Translations under genes and position numbers: made by a program
Notes under the pieces: generated by a model
The model's database searches: none
Told to the model about the DNA's origin: nothing
What the model saw: only the letters and a program-made list of their open reading frames with translations
Assembly: GCF_016097555.1 (NCBI RefSeq)
Contig: NC_054713.1
Location: 42,450,821 to 42,514,820, forward strand
From: Gigantopelta aegis
Taxonomy: Eukaryota > Mollusca > Gastropoda > Neomphalida > Peltospiridae
Direction: 5' to 3'
DNA: 64,000 bases
Shown here: positions 11,345 through 23,060 of the stretch, piece by piece
How the letters are laid out: every line of letters starts with the position of its first letter
How positions within the stretch are numbered: the stretch's first letter is position 1

Positions 11345-12685
11345 ATGGATGTTCTGCTGAACAACCTCACCGATGTCATCGTCACCACTTCCTCCATCGC
11401 CGAACCTGCACCGGGACCGGAAGCCGAGCCCGGACCCGACTTCCTCCCGACGCAGCTGCTGGTCGTCGTGGTGATGTTGTCGGTGTTCAGCGTGGTCGGC
11501 ATCATCGGCAACGCCATCGCCATCTACATCTTCGCCCGCCGCCGCGACAAGAACACGTCCGTTATCTTCATCCTGGCTCTCGCGGGCACTGACTTCTTCA
11601 CCTGTCTCGTCATCATCCCGTTCACCATCACCTTCGAGATGGTGCAGTACAGGGTCGTGTACGACGTCGCGTGCAAGCTGTTCCTGTTCCTGCAGACGTC
11701 CAACATCCCCTTCTCTGCGTTCATAATGGTGGCCATCGCCTTTGACAGATACTTCTGCATCTGCCACCCTTTCCTCCACGCGTTCACCGTGCCCCGTGCC
11801 AAGCTCATCGTGTTTCTTCTCGCTCTCCTCGCCCTGGCCTTCGGGGTCCTAACATCCCTGTCGTTTGGTATGTATGTGTGGTATAGTGCCAATGTGACGG
11901 AAGTGACGTCAAACAACGTCAGCGGAGGACCGGATATAGTTTCCTTTCACACGGAATCGCAGACGGAGTATAAGTACCGTTTCGCCGATGCGACGGTTAC
12001 GCCTCTAGGTAGTAATACTAATAACAACAGCGCAGTGGTAACGCATAGAATCGAAGGAGTCCGCTATTACGGACAATGCACCAATAACGAATTCATCGTC
12101 AGCAAGAGGTTTCTGCACGTTCACCAAAAGGTCTACACAGCATTCTTTCTGGTATCTTTTATATCCGTTGTGGTCCTCTACACCCTCATCTACAGATCCA
12201 TTCTTGTCCGGCGAGCCAAGAAAGCCAAACGAAAGAAGATGAACTACTACCAGAGCGTTGCAGGGGCGGAACCGCAGACTACAGCGGCGGATCTACAAAC
12301 GACGGGCAACCAGACCCAGATGACGGTGTTGAACGGAAACACGACTCACTCGGAACTGAAACCGGACGAAACGACAATGGCGAATACGAATGCGAATGCT
12401 ACAAAGGGAGATAACCACAATAAGGCGTCGACTCGCCGCGTGGGGGCGGGGCGGGAGACGAACCTGTACGCCAATATTAAGACTGCCATGATGCTGTTTG
12501 TCGTGACTCTGGTGTTCATAGTGTCGTTCCTGCCGTCGTGGCTGACGGCGCACGAGATACTGCCGTTCAACTACATCGTGTTCTATATGTACTTCGTCTA
12601 CAACGTGGCCAACCCCGTTATTTATGCATTCATGAACCAGACGTTTAGGGAAGACCTAAAAAAATTGGTCAAAGTGTGCAAATAG
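11345..12685 (+). CDS. Class A (rhodopsin-like) G protein-coupled receptor, probable neuropeptide-type orphan, single coding exon
   Basis: An uninterrupted 446-residue frame reads as a seven-helix receptor of the plasma membrane. Landmarks: N-glycosylation sequon NLT at 7; TM1 about 37-63 with GN at 55-56; TM2 about 72-95 with D83; C110 at the top of TM3; DRY at 134-136 followed by FCICHPF; TM4 about 152-176 without the usual Trp; a long second extracellular loop (177-262) with C245, the likely partner of C110, and sequons at 183, 191 and 227; TM5 about 263-285; a long hydrophilic third intracellular loop (286-376) rich in N and T; TM6 about 377-400 with FLP instead of CWxP; TM7 with NPVIY at 423-427; a short basic tail. 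The coding DNA is GC-rich against AT-rich flanks. A strong acceptor-like pyrimidine tract ends in AG at 11,333-11,334, so a 5'-UTR intron is likely. The ligand cannot be read from sequence. Class is certain; subfamily is not. Confidence 0.93.
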   Translation: MDVLLNNLTDVIVTTSSIAEPAPGPEAEPGPDFLPTQLLVVVVMLSVFSVVGIIGNAIAIYIFARRRDKNTSVIFILALAGTDFFTCLVIIPFTITFEMVQYRVVYDVACKLFLFLQTSNIPFSAFIMVAIAFDRYFCICHPFLHAFTVPRAKLIVFLLALLALAFGVLTSLSFGMYVWYSANVTEVTSNNVSGGPDIVSFHTESQTEYKYRFADATVTPLGSNTNNNSAVVTHRIEGVRYYGQCTNNEFIVSKRFLHVHQKVYTAFFLVSFISVVVLYTLIYRSILVRRAKKAKRKKMNYYQSVAGAEPQTTAADLQTTGNQTQMTVLNGNTTHSELKPDETTMANTNANATKGDNHNKASTRRVGAGRETNLYANIKTAMMLFVVTLVFIVSFLPSWLTAHEILPFNYIVFYMYFVYNVANPVIYAFMNQTFREDLKKLVKVCK

Positions 12686-13370
12686 CATCGAATATAAAAT
12701 GCTAATCTAGGATGTTAAAATCTGGGATTTTAACTGTGGTGGACATGAAAAAAAAATTGGTCAAAGTGTGTGTAAATAGCATTGAATACAAAGTGCGAAT
12801 CTAGGATTTTTGGAATCTAGGATTTTAACTGGAGTGGACATTAAAAAAACAATGAAGGTAATAGAATGTAAATAGCTAAAGATTCATGGGCGCATCTTGA
12901 ATTCGAACTGTGGTGGGCATGAATGTTTTTTGTCAAAGTTTGTAAATAGCATCGAATATAAAGTGCGAATCTAAGATTTTTAGAATGTAGGATTTTAATT
13001 GGAGTGGACATAAAAAAAAAAAAAAATGAAGGTAATAGAATGTAAATAGCTACAGTTTATGGGCGGATCTAGAATTCGAACTGGGGTGGGAATGAAAGTG
13101 TCTAAATAGCATCGAATACAGAGTGTGAATCTAGGATTGAACTTAGGTGCGCATGAAAAAAAGAAAGAGAGAGAGAAGGTATTGGAATGTAAATAGCATC
13201 AGATGCACGGGCGGGTCTATAATCCGAACTGGGATGGGCATGCGAAAAAAATGGTAAATGTGTGGAAGTAGCATCAGATTCACTGCGAATCTAGAAATTG
13301 AACTGGGGTGGGCATGTGTAAATAGCATCAGTTGCACGGGCGGATCTAGAATTTTAATGGAGGGGACATG
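12657..13370 (+). repeat. Degenerate tandem array that starts inside the GPCR 3' coding end
   Basis: About nine diverged units of roughly 50-95 bp are recognised by the core AAATAGCATCGAATA (for example near 12,681, 12,774, 12,944 and 13,104) and by a following 'gaatctaggattttaactgg' type segment. The first unit is the last codons of the receptor including its TAG stop: the string TTGGTCAAAGTGTG precedes the stop in the gene and recurs at about 12,757 in the second unit. The array therefore grew from the coding end into the 3' UTR or flank. Confidence 0.75.
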
Positions 13371-13917
13371 TTAGGGTTAGTAGTTTACTGTGTTCAATAC
13401 GGTGCATTCTTGATTATTAGTAAAAATAAGTGTCCCTCCCCCATTTTAAAACCGGATCTAGGATATGATTTTCTGAAGACTTAGGGGTGGATCTAGAGGG
13501 AGTGTGTCAAGGAGTGTGTTGTACCATAAGATTTTTTTCTGTGCTCGTAACTGTAAAATATTGAGCATTGATAAAAAAAAAAAATAAGTCTCACCTGACA
13601 ACCCACCTGGAATCCGGACCTAGATCTGATCTTGTGAAGAATTAGCAATTTTTGTGTATAGCGCTGGGGATATTTATTGCAAAAGTTACGATTTTTATTC
13701 ACTTTTTTATTATTCACCAATCAGAACTGCCTATTTATTTATACGCTGATAAGCCGGTTGTTTGGGTTTATCGCTGCTAAATCAACTGCCACGTGTGACA
13801 ATGTTATAGGATTTCAGTATGACTAATATAAGTAGTGCACTGACTAACCATCCGGGCAGTACGCACATAAAGACGCAGCTAGCGAGACACGGTGCATCAG
13901 ATAATAATTCAGGAAAA

Positions 13918-14420
13918 TTATGTGCCACGTACAAGATAAATAAATGGAAATCATGTCTATATTAGAGACCATAATTTTCGAGAAACAAAAACCCAGACTA
14001 TAGTTTTAATATCTAATGTACATAGCAGTCATAGATCCAGAGTTAGGGTCAAGGGGTCTAGAACCCCTCTGTTCACGATGAAAAATGGGTTGTCACCTGG
14101 AAGCTAAATAAATAGAAGTCATGTTTATATAAGCCACCATAATTTTCTGGTGGAAAAGCAGATGTGTTTTACTATAGTTTCAATATTTAATGTACATAGG
14201 AAGCGTGGATCCAGAATTAGGATCGAGGGGTCTAGAACCCTCTGTTCACGATGAAAAATGAAGTGTCACGTGGAAGCTAAATAAACGGAAATTATTTTCA
14301 TATAAGTGACTATAATTTTCGGGGAGGGGGAGCAGATATGTTTTACTAAAGTTTCAATATCTAATGTATATAGTAGGTGCGGATTCCGGGGTACCGAGGG
14401 GTCTAGACCTCCACCCCTAC
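13918..14420 (+). repeat. Three tandem units of about 170 bp
   Basis: ATAATTTTC recurs at 13,971, 14,139 and 14,312, with GGGGTCTAGAACCC and TCACGATGAAAAATG in each unit. Confidence 0.72.
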
Positions 14421-14637
14421 CTGCTCACGAAGAATTTGGTATGTATTTCAAAATGCATTCATCACTATTATATAACTTCCACTGAAGTAGTAGCATGTAG
14501 ACCCCAACCCTTCCACCTCCACCCCCTCACCTGCAAAAACGTCCTACATAGAAATCACTTTAATTTGATCTTGATCGACTCCAACAGAAATATGTAAAAT
14601 GTAATTTAATAATTATAAACACATGAATATCACTTCA

Positions 14638-14804
14638 GGCGCGGATCTAGAATTCTTCAGGGAGTAGGGGCGTAATATTAATCCAAATAAAGTTTGATGA
14701 CGTCGATAAACAAGCAGCCTTACCTTACAATAGCAAAATTTACTTAACTGTCCCAAAATAGGAGGGGTTCTAGCCACTAGTGCCCCCTCCTGAATCCGCG
14801 CACC
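14638..14804. mobile_element. Small element with GCGCGGAT ends
   Basis: AGGCGCGGATCTAGAATTC at the left and CTGAATCCGCGCAC at the right form imperfect inverted ends. The core segment AAAGTTTGATGACGTCGATA resembles 10,215-10,250. Confidence 0.5.
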
Positions 14805-14882
14805 AATATCATTATTTCGATGATGGTTGGACCGATGCAAGACGTTCGAGATATCGGTGATTCAAGTTAAACATATATAATT

Positions 14883-15028
14883 TACTGAAGAACAAAAGAA
14901 ACGCCAATATTCATGTAGTTTTCTTTAATTTATTTAAAATTATTTAGTTGGAATCACATTAGTTTTTGTGAATATTTTAGGCCCATCTTGTATATTAAAA
15001 TATTCGTCCTTCTTTTGTTGTTCAGTAT
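14883..15028. mobile_element. MITE with Tc1-like ends TACTGAA.AACAAAAGAA
   Basis: Left TACTGAAGAACAAAAGAAAC and right TTCTTTTGTTGTTCAGTA are inverted repeats of about 30 bp around a short AT-rich core. TA flanks both sides. Fragments of the family lie at 27,814-27,860 and 48,889-48,995. Confidence 0.72.
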
Positions 15029-15514
15029 AAGGATGGGGGGATTGTGCCATAGAATAATTTCTAGACTTCGAGATACCCGGTCTATAAATTACATAAGTGA
15101 GGAGATATCTTTGGTTTTCGACATTACGGTGTTCGAGATAACGACATTAAACTGCTTGTATTAGGAATAAGTAGAGTGCATTTATGTACGAAATAACCAC
15201 TGTTACGTATCACTGCCAATTAGAGATGTAAATTAAACGTGTGAAGTGATAGTTTTTGGGGTTTTTTAAAGGTTGTCACTGCTATTGCATGTGAACTTTC
15301 GTCGAGAAGCAAAGTAACAGTTTAAAGATCTACAAAAAAGGACAATGTTATTCAGTCATCTGATGGGATTAAAGATGTTTTTGCACACGGTTGTAATTGG
15401 TTTCGTTCCTGGACCGAATGCTCAGAATCGTATTATGACAGACGAAACATTGATATCATATTTGTGCCTTGAGTTTTGTCTGTTTGTTTATTTGTTTTGT
15501 GTTTTTGCTTGTTT

Positions 15515-15578
15515 TTCTTATTTATTCATTTATTTATTTATTTATTTATTTATTTATTATATCATTATCATCATTGTC

Positions 15579-15610
<32 letters not shown>

Positions 15611-15767
15611 AGCATTATCATCATTATTATCATCATCATCATAATTATTCATAATTATTTATAATTATTATTCATTAGTATTATTATTATTATCATCATC
15701 ATAATTGTTATCTGCTATTTTTGTTGTTATTATGCTTATTACGATTATTATTACTTTTATTCATCAA

Positions 15768-15800
<33 letters not shown>
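15515..15800. repeat. TTTA, TCA and ATT simple repeats
   Basis: TTTA from 15,518, CATCAT from 15,570 to 15,690, ATT from 15,768 to 15,799. Confidence 0.9.
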
Positions 15801-15801
<1 letters not shown>

Positions 15802-15917
15802 ACGTTAAGCAAATTCAGACAGATACGTTTTATATTCCTGTGTATCCTCGAACCTATATCAAGGCCAATATGAAAAATTTCATTTAATAACATAATATTA
15901 AAAATATGAACGTAATC

Positions 15918-16060
15918 AAATAAGTCGAAAGCGTATCTTGGCAAAATCGTGATTGCTTCCACGAATCACCATCGTATGCCTCGTCTATATTATGACTGCC
16001 ATCCACAGGAGGACTGCCACTCTCCAGAAAGACTGTAACTCCCAGGAGATCCTTCACAGA
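15918..16060 (+). repeat. Dispersed repeat of unknown type (core near CAAAAT-GTG-TTG-TTCCA)
   Basis: Segments GGCAAAATCGTGATTGCTTC, GCCTCGTCTATATTATGACT and GGAGGACTGCCACTC recur with changes at 20,340-20,470 (-), 21,325-21,440 (-), 29,065-29,175 (+) and 48,085-48,260 (+). The best copies share GCAGAGTCGAATGGG. No frame, no inverted ends and no tail were found. Confidence 0.55.
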
Positions 16061-16436
16061 TCCTCGCACTGCCGTGGGACTGCCCTTCCTATTACTGGTT
16101 TAAAAAAGCCAAATAGTGACACAAGATATTAAAAACAATTCTCAGCACACACAGACAAAAGAAAGACCTATTACAAAACGCGTTTACTACAAAAATGATC
16201 TCAGTTTCAAAAGAATAAAACAATGTTTTGTGATTCACTTATAACTTCATGAATACACCACTGGTTTATATCAGCTACATACGGAGATTTAATCTAGTTT
16301 GAGATAACCACTGAATATGTAATATTGTACAGTATCAAATAAGCAATTTATGTGGTTATCACCCTTTTCTCAAAATGAATTTCTTAGTACTTTTTAAAGC
16401 AGCATACGTTTTTGATAACAGGTTTCGTATTTTTAA

Positions 16437-16744
16437 AGGCATATTGTTACAGACTATTGACCTATTAAACGGCCTAACAAAGAATTACCTGAATTTGTTT
16501 TTGATTTGTCCCTAAATGTACTTTATTCAACCGTCTACGTAACCACCATGCTCCACGTATTAGTTATATTTTGTAAAAATAATTGAATTATGACAATGGT
16601 CCATAATTCAAAAACTAAAATTGTCGAGACGGTTGGCATGAATTTTACTCCACCATGGATCAGTTAAGGTGATGCGATAGCTAGATTTGGTTTCCAAAAA
16701 TTAATATAATTTTCATTTATTAATTATCCATTTTTAATATGCCT
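16437..16744. mobile_element. TTAA-type MITE, family 1, second copy in reverse orientation
   Basis: It starts after TTAA at 16,433-16,436 with AGGCATATTGTTACAGACT. Internal sequence such as ATGCGATAGCTAGATTTGG is the reverse complement of that in the copy at 323. The right TTAA is no longer recognisable. Confidence 0.75.
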
Positions 16745-17376
16745 ATAGGGTGTATACTACCAAATCAAATCCCATAGACGACAAAAGTAACATATGTGGC
16801 TAAAACTCCTACCTGCAACGTATCAACCGACATAAACGCCACGGATATAAATACTACCACCCCTTACACTTAAAGTGAATCAGAAAAAAATGGGGGTCAA
16901 GCTGCTCGTTTCTGAGATAACGGGTAGCGTCTATGACTACCCTAGTTTTGCACAAAATTCGAGTACTTTTTTTTACAGGTACCCCATACATGTTTCAAGC
17001 ACAAGGCTACTTGACACATTGGTACTAGATGAAATAAAATTGCAATTTTTTTTTACCCAGATGAAACTATTATTTTTTACAACCAACACACTCACATTTA
17101 TAACCAATCACAGGACTTGTGGTGTTCACTTCTCTATCAAAAGTTCGGTGCACCTCGCACTTTGACCCAGCCGGAAGTTATTTGGTTTAGTACTACCTTT
17201 AAAGGTTATTTTTCAGTATATGCGCAGTAGACGAAACAAATAAATCTTAGTATACTCAAGTGAACCCTATTCCAGGTTTCTACGAACTTGTACAGTTCAT
17301 TGAGATTACGAAAATTAAAAAAACAAGCCTGGGTGATTTATTTTATCACAGAAATTACAAATGTCTGAGCATTGTT

Positions 17377-17580
17377 GGGCCGAATTTACGAAGCCTGTTT
17401 TTCTTAAACGCAGGTGTTTAAGCATTGTAAATGTGTGTAGTTACACGTGTGTGAGACATAAACAGGTGTTTAAGCATTGTAAATGTCTGTAGTTACATAT
17501 GGTGAGACATAAACAGGCGTTTAAGCATTGTAAATGTAGGTACGTGTTTAAGTTTACAACAGGCTTTGTAAATTCGACCC
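17377..17580. mobile_element. MITE with GGGCCGAATTTACGAAGCC ends
   Basis: The right end CAGGCTTTGTAAATTCGACCC is the reversed left end. The interior is a three-unit tandem repeat (GTGTTTAAGCATTGTAAATG). A second copy lies 170 bp to the right. Confidence 0.75.
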
Positions 17581-17749
17581 GACAATTTTACAGTTATTAA
17601 TATTAACATTGTCTACTTTTGATTCCACGTCAAACATTAAAACTATTACTGTAACTGAAAGAGGCAGATTTCAGTTACTCTATTTTATAACTGATTAAAG
17701 TTTTTGTATTTATCAGTAAAATTCCTATTCCAAGTTTGTTGGAAGCAGT

Positions 17750-18270
17750 GGGCCGTATTTACGAAGCGTGGGTGTTTTTTTTCTTAAATACATGTGTTTT
17801 AGTATTGTAAGTAACCTACCGGCCTCGGTGGCGTCGTGGTAGGCCATCGGTCTACAGGCTGGTAGGTACTGGATTCGGATCCCAGTCGAGACATGGGATT
17901 TTTAATCCAGATACCGACTCCAAACCCTGAGTGAGTGCTCCGCAAGGCTCAATGGGTAGGTGTAAACCACTTGCACCGACCAGTGATCCATAACTGGTTC
18001 AACAAAGGCCATGGTTTGTGCTACCCTGCCTGTGGGAAGCGCAAATAAAAGATTCCTTGCTGCTAATCGGAAAGAGTAGCGCATGTAGTGGCGACAGCGG
18101 GTTTCCTCTCAAAATCTGCGTGGGCCTTAACCATATGTCTGACGTCATATAACCGTAAATAAAATGTGATGAGTGCGTCGTTAAATAAAACATTATTTTC
18201 TTTTCTTTGTAAGTAACCGTAGTTACACACGTGTAAGTAAAAAACAAAACAGGCTTTGTAAATGCGGACC
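17750..18270. mobile_element. Second MITE of the GGGCCG family, split by a family B SINE
   Basis: Left part 17,750-17,816 (GGGCCGTATTTACGAAGCGT) and right part 18,207-18,270 (AGGCTTTGTAAATGCGGACC). It has a single internal unit where the neighbour has three. Confidence 0.75.
17817..18206 (+). mobile_element. SINE family B, full-length reference copy, nested in a MITE
   Basis: It is flanked by a perfect 12-bp duplication TTGTAAGTAACC (17,805-17,816 and 18,207-18,218). Head CCGGCCTCGGTGGCGTCGTG, box B GGATTCGGATCCC, a middle ending GATCCATAACTGG, and a 3' end TAAATAAAACATTATTTTC. It interrupts the MITE at 17,750-18,270. Confidence 0.9.
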
Positions 18271-18279
18271 AGTGTATTT

Positions 18280-19400
18280 TAATTATTGATAGGGGAAAGG
18301 TGATACGATTTTACAGAACGGGAAAATAAAATGCAACGACTTTTAATATTATGACTATTTCTAACTATTTGTTATCATAAGTTAACTATATGACGATTGA
18401 TGTATACTCCATCTCGTAGTATGTATATAATTATATAATATAATTGTTATTCGCTGCTAAATGACATGGATACTTGGTTGTTAATGGCTTTTGTTAAATC
18501 ACGTTAATGAGATGTTAATGAGATGAATTGTATATTCAGTTATGACTGGGTATTGTTCCATTGTCATATTTTATTGACCGTATTAACACATTTCTTGTAT
18601 TTCTGCATGTACTAAGTTTATAATGGAAATAAAGACACGAAATATAATAAAGATTTTGTTTTTATTCTTGTAGACAAATGGGAGTGCAGTGTGTCGTAGG
18701 ATCGATTTCCCTCATGAACCTAGTTATTTTTTCCAATTCCAACCAGAGTCCTACGACTGATATATCAAAAACCGTGGTATATGCAGTCATGTGTGGAAGA
18801 ATACACATACAATAACCTTTGCAGCTATAATGTAGGAATACCATATATGGTAATATGGCGACAGTTGGTTCCTTGTGTTACAAGGGAGATAACTCTGTTT
18901 TATATACTTGCACCAGTTTTATAATTTTCTTCTTCAATGACTTCAGAATGAATGAATGAATGAATGTTTAACGACACCCCAGCACGAAAAATACATCGGC
19001 TATTGGGTGTCAAACTATGGTAATGCAGACAAATAAAGTGATGATCAACATTAATGTAAAAATTCAATATTTAAATAAAAACAGTGTAAGGAACTGTGCA
19101 AAAATAAAAATATCATAAATAGATATTGACTTTTACTCAAAAGGTGCTGTATTGGCCATTCTCAAAGAGAATGTTACAGCCCGGCACCACGGTGAGGTTA
19201 CAGCATGCGTAGGTGTCAATGACTTCAGATGTAGACTATTAAGAAATGTACATAGTGCTAACCTTGTGCTAGTACTAGTAGTAGTGTAGTTTCAAAAACC
19301 GATTTTCATAACATTAGTGTTTATTAAGTGTCCAGAGGCTCGCATAATACAATTTTTATTCCTAATATATGATATTGACGATACCGAAAAACACTCTGGT
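18280..19400. other. Mostly unassigned intergenic sequence
   Basis: Apart from a SINE tail (18,960-19,025), nothing is recognised. AATAAA-like motifs occur near 18,629 without an adjacent gene. Confidence 0.5.
18960..19025 (-). mobile_element. SINE 3' end fragment, variant tail
   Basis: GTTTAACGACACCCCAGCAC then CGGCTATTGGGTGTCAAAC. The 'cccagcac' form marks a tail subfamily also seen at 8.1 and 8.3 kb. Confidence 0.5.
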
Positions 19401-19404
19401 AATA

Positions 19405-19543
<139 letters not shown>

Positions 19544-19706
19544 GATTGATTGCGCAAACATTATTCATATTCAATATACGATTGATTGCGCAAACATTAT
19601 TCAATATTCATTATACGCGGTCTCGTGGTATGTTCTTGCGCAAAATAAGTGCAATAAATAGGAAGCGAAAACCACTTATGTGAAGTTCTATGAGATGTCA
19701 TCCCTC

Positions 19707-20015
19707 TTGTACCGCCAAAAAGAGGACTGCCACTACCAGACTAGTTTACTAAATCCAGTACCGGATAGAGTTAATTAGAATAAGTACAGCTGTGGTGACA
19801 TGTAATCAGAAATCATTGTCATAACAGCGATGATAGCAGGTGTTCACGAAAGATGAGCATATCCTGCACCGCCCGTGGTGTCCGTCATGAGTGCTGCCAC
19901 AACTGCTGTCATCTGTTATTGATTATTATTTTGTGCAAATACTATTATCTATTGTCAATAAATTAATCTAAATTAATAGTATGTAAGTGGCAGTCCTCTT
20001 TGTGGTGGTGCAGGA
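19707..20015. mobile_element. Element with AAAGAGGACTGCCACT inverted ends
   Basis: Left ACCGCCAAAAAGAGGACTGC / CACT and right AGTGGCAGTCCTCTTTGTGG are inverted. The middle is unique. It shares the GGACTGCCACT motif with the dispersed repeat above. Confidence 0.5.
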
Positions 20016-20189
20016 CTTTGATCACACCGGGATGTGGAAAACAGTGGGGCTATTATTATTTTATTTTTATTTTTATTTTACATGTTAACTACAAAATTGA
20101 ATTTTTATTTAACCTAAGTATGCCTAAAATAATAATTTCGGTGACAAAACAATTACAAATAATTCGTGTTCGTCCCTAGTTATTTACAA

Positions 20190-20281
20190 GACCATATGTT
20201 TGACGCCCAATAGCCGATAATAAGATAAAAAATCAATGTGCTTTAGTGGCGTCGTTAAATAAGACAAACTTTACTTTTTTT
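20190..20281 (+). mobile_element. SINE 3' end fragment
   Basis: CCATATGTTTGACGCCCAAT to TAAATAAGACAAACTTTAC. This matches the tail variant of the SINE at 41,624. Confidence 0.6.
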
Positions 20282-20670
20282 AGATATTCACAGAATTTCC
20301 TTGATTTAATAACAATAGTTTATGTCACTATACAGTATACTCGTTTTTGGGAGTGGCTGTCCTTCTGAAGACGACGTACTAGATAGAGAACCACAGAATC
20401 AACAACCATTTTGCCCAATTCCAAGTCGACTCTGCATTGTGCGGTGATACGGTTATGATCGCGGGTAACGGTTTTGTACTTGTGTTTAGTATTCGGTTGT
20501 TTTGCATATTTGCTGAAGGTTAAAACAAGTATAAAATACAATAAACAAGAGAGTAAATTTCTTCTATTTTGCTATAGGAAAACGTTGTTCAGTAGACTAG
20601 CTGTATTCTCCACCAAACCTAATAGTTATACAGTTAAGTACTTGTTTAATAATGTATATATAGAGAATAA

Positions 20671-20812
20671 TACATGAGTGGCCGTTAGATACCATTTATC
20701 TCACAACGAGTTGTTTTAAAATGTATCTAACGAGCGTAAGCGAGTCTGATATGTTTTTTAAACAAGGGGTTGTGAAATAAATGGTATCTAACGGACACGA
20801 ATGTATTATTCT
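20671..20812. repeat. Long palindrome (foldback element)
   Basis: CGTTAGATACCATTTATCTC near 20,685 pairs with AAATAAATGGTATCTAACGG near 20,775, with outer AATACATGAGTGG / ACACGAATGTATT. About 45-bp arms around a 50-bp loop. Confidence 0.7.
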
Positions 20813-21756
20813 ATTTCTTACATACCCTCAAAAACCAGGTTTTAAGCACATTATAATATTTTTTTCGACTAAAAGTGATTTACAGCCGTTGCATTGTAGC
20901 TAACATACGCGTCACAGACACATCATTGCCAGGTTATCTCTACGTTACAGTGTAATTGATTTCCATCGCGCTGGGGTTTTTTTTATTGGATGTATGGCAG
21001 TAGTCACCTGGTCATCACCTAAGAGTAGCCAGTCGTATGTTTTGAAATTGTTAGCACAGGTACGCGTGTAAACAAGTATGTATTACCATAAATGACGCAT
21101 GATGTTCTCACCAACGGGTGTGTAAGAATGATGTTATGTCATGTTATATTGCAAATTGGTTTCATAGTTCTTATATAGTTCATCATTTTGTTTTACATCA
21201 CAGCTGAGCATATATTCCACTGAGCTCTATCCTGTACAAGTTTGGGGGTTTTAAAGCTTGTCTTCGGAGTGGCAGTTCTTCTATGGACGGTGCAGGAGGG
21301 TTGAAACATCCTGTTACGGATTCCCTAGGGAGTGGCGGTCCTCCTACGCACACGCACCTGATAGTGAATCATGGAAGCAATCACGACTTTGCGTAATTTC
21401 CTTTTGACTCTGTCTTGTGCGGAGATATGGTTTAATTGACATGAAAATAATGATGTGTGCATTTTTGCAGTGAGGATTTCCACGTCACGGTTCAGCTTTG
21501 TTGGACGTATTTGGCTTTCCATCGCTTTCATCGCTTTCAAAAAAAAATGTCTCGTGAACTTTAGGTAATTTACCAGTTTATACCAGTTTATATCAGCCAG
21601 ATGAAGCGAGCAGGTGATATTAACAGTTCTTGTCGTTTGATACTTTGAACTGTTCATAGCTGTTCATAGCACCATTTACAGTTCAATCATGAGCTTATTG
21701 TTACGTCGTGACACAGCCGACTGTCTATGTCAGATCGATATATTGCACGTGGGCTG

Positions 21757-22411
21757 AACCGGCCTCGGTGGCGTCGTGGTTAGGCCATCGGTCTACAGGC
21801 TGGTAGGTACTGGGTTCGGATCCCAGTTGAGGCATGGGATTTTTAATCCAGATACCGACTCCAAACCCTGAGTGAGTGCTCCGCAAGGCTCAATGGGTAG
21901 GTGTAAACCACTTGCACCGACCAGTGATCCATAACTGGTTCAACAAAGGCCATGGTTTGTGCTATCCTGCCTGTGGGAAGCGCAAATAAAAGATCCCTTG
22001 CTGCTAATCGGACGAGTAGCCCATGTAGTGGCGACAGCGGATTTCCTCTCAAAATCTGTGTGGTCCTTAACCATATGTCTGACGCCATATAACCGTAAAT
22101 AAAATGTGTTGAGTGCGTCGTTAAATAAAACATTTCTTTCTTTCTTTCTTTCTTTGGTTAAGCCATCGGACTACAGGCTGGTAGGTACAGGGTTCGCATC
22201 CCGGTACGGGCTCCCACCCAAAGCGAGTTTTAACGACTCAATGGGTAGGTGTAACGCCATTTCACTCTCTTCTCTTTCACTAACAACTAACCAACTAACA
22301 ACTAACCCACTGTCCTGGACAGACAGCCCAGACAGCTGAGGTGTGTGCCCAGGACAGCGTGCTTGAATCTTGATTGGATATAAGCACGAAAATAAGTTGA
22401 AATAAAATGAA
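21757..22411 (+). mobile_element. Dimeric SINE: family B joined to a headless family C
   Basis: A full family B copy with a (TTTC)n tail runs to about 22,156 and passes directly into family C, which starts at GGTTAAGCCATCGGACTACA and ends ATAAGTTGAAATAAAATG. The pair as a whole is flanked by ACGTGGGCTG (21,747-21,756) and ACGTGAGCTG (22,412-22,421), so it probably inserted as one unit. Confidence 0.8.
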
Positions 22412-22604
22412 ACGTGAGCTGCTCCAAACGCTGCAGTTGCTGGAGATGTGGGATGGACACCAGTGGGTGTAAGACAATCGGTAGCTATAATAAGACATTG
22501 GTACAGAAAACTCAAACTTAATTTTAACAGGCTGAATTTTAAAGTTTTTGAATGGTCGAACAATACACCAGGTTCGCATTGCAAAAACTGGCAATTTTAG
22601 TTAG

Positions 22605-22908
22605 GTTTGTTTTGTTTAACGACAACACTAGAGCACATTGATTTCTTAATCATCGGCTATTGAGTGTCAAACATTTGGTAATTTTGACGATCTTAGAGAG
22701 GAAAACCGCTACAGTTTCCTATAAGTGGCAAGGGATCTTTTATATGCACCATCCCACAGACAGGATAGCACATACCACGGACTTGATAATCCAGTTGTGG
22801 TGTACTGGGTGGAACGAGAAATAGCCCAATGAGCCCACCGACGGGGATGTATTCTAGACAGACTGCGCATCAGGCGAGAGCTTTACCACTGGGCTACGTC
22901 CCGCCCTG
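22605..22908 (-). mobile_element. Family A SINE, almost full length
   Basis: It reads from the tail TTTGTTTTGTTTAACGACAA to the head GGGCTACGTCCCGCCCTG, with the internal tRNA-like boxes decayed. A further 3' end fragment of the same family and strand lies at 22,938-23,022. Confidence 0.8.
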
Positions 22909-23060
22909 TTCACGATCAAGGAATTTTTCGTATCATGATTTGTTTTGTTTAACGACACCACTAGAGCATATTGATTTATTAATAATCGGTTACTGGATGT
23001 CAAACATTTGGTAATTCTGACAAAAAGTACACGAGTAGGGCACGTTGATTCATAATAATC

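Noticed and set aside
11300-11916. Minus-strand frames opposite the GPCR (130-159 codons)
   Set aside because: They are shadows of the GC-rich receptor exon on the other strand and show no family resemblance.
15345-15664. 99-codon frame starting MLFSHLMGLKMF
   Set aside because: The second half is TTTA/CAT microsatellite and the first half resembles nothing known.
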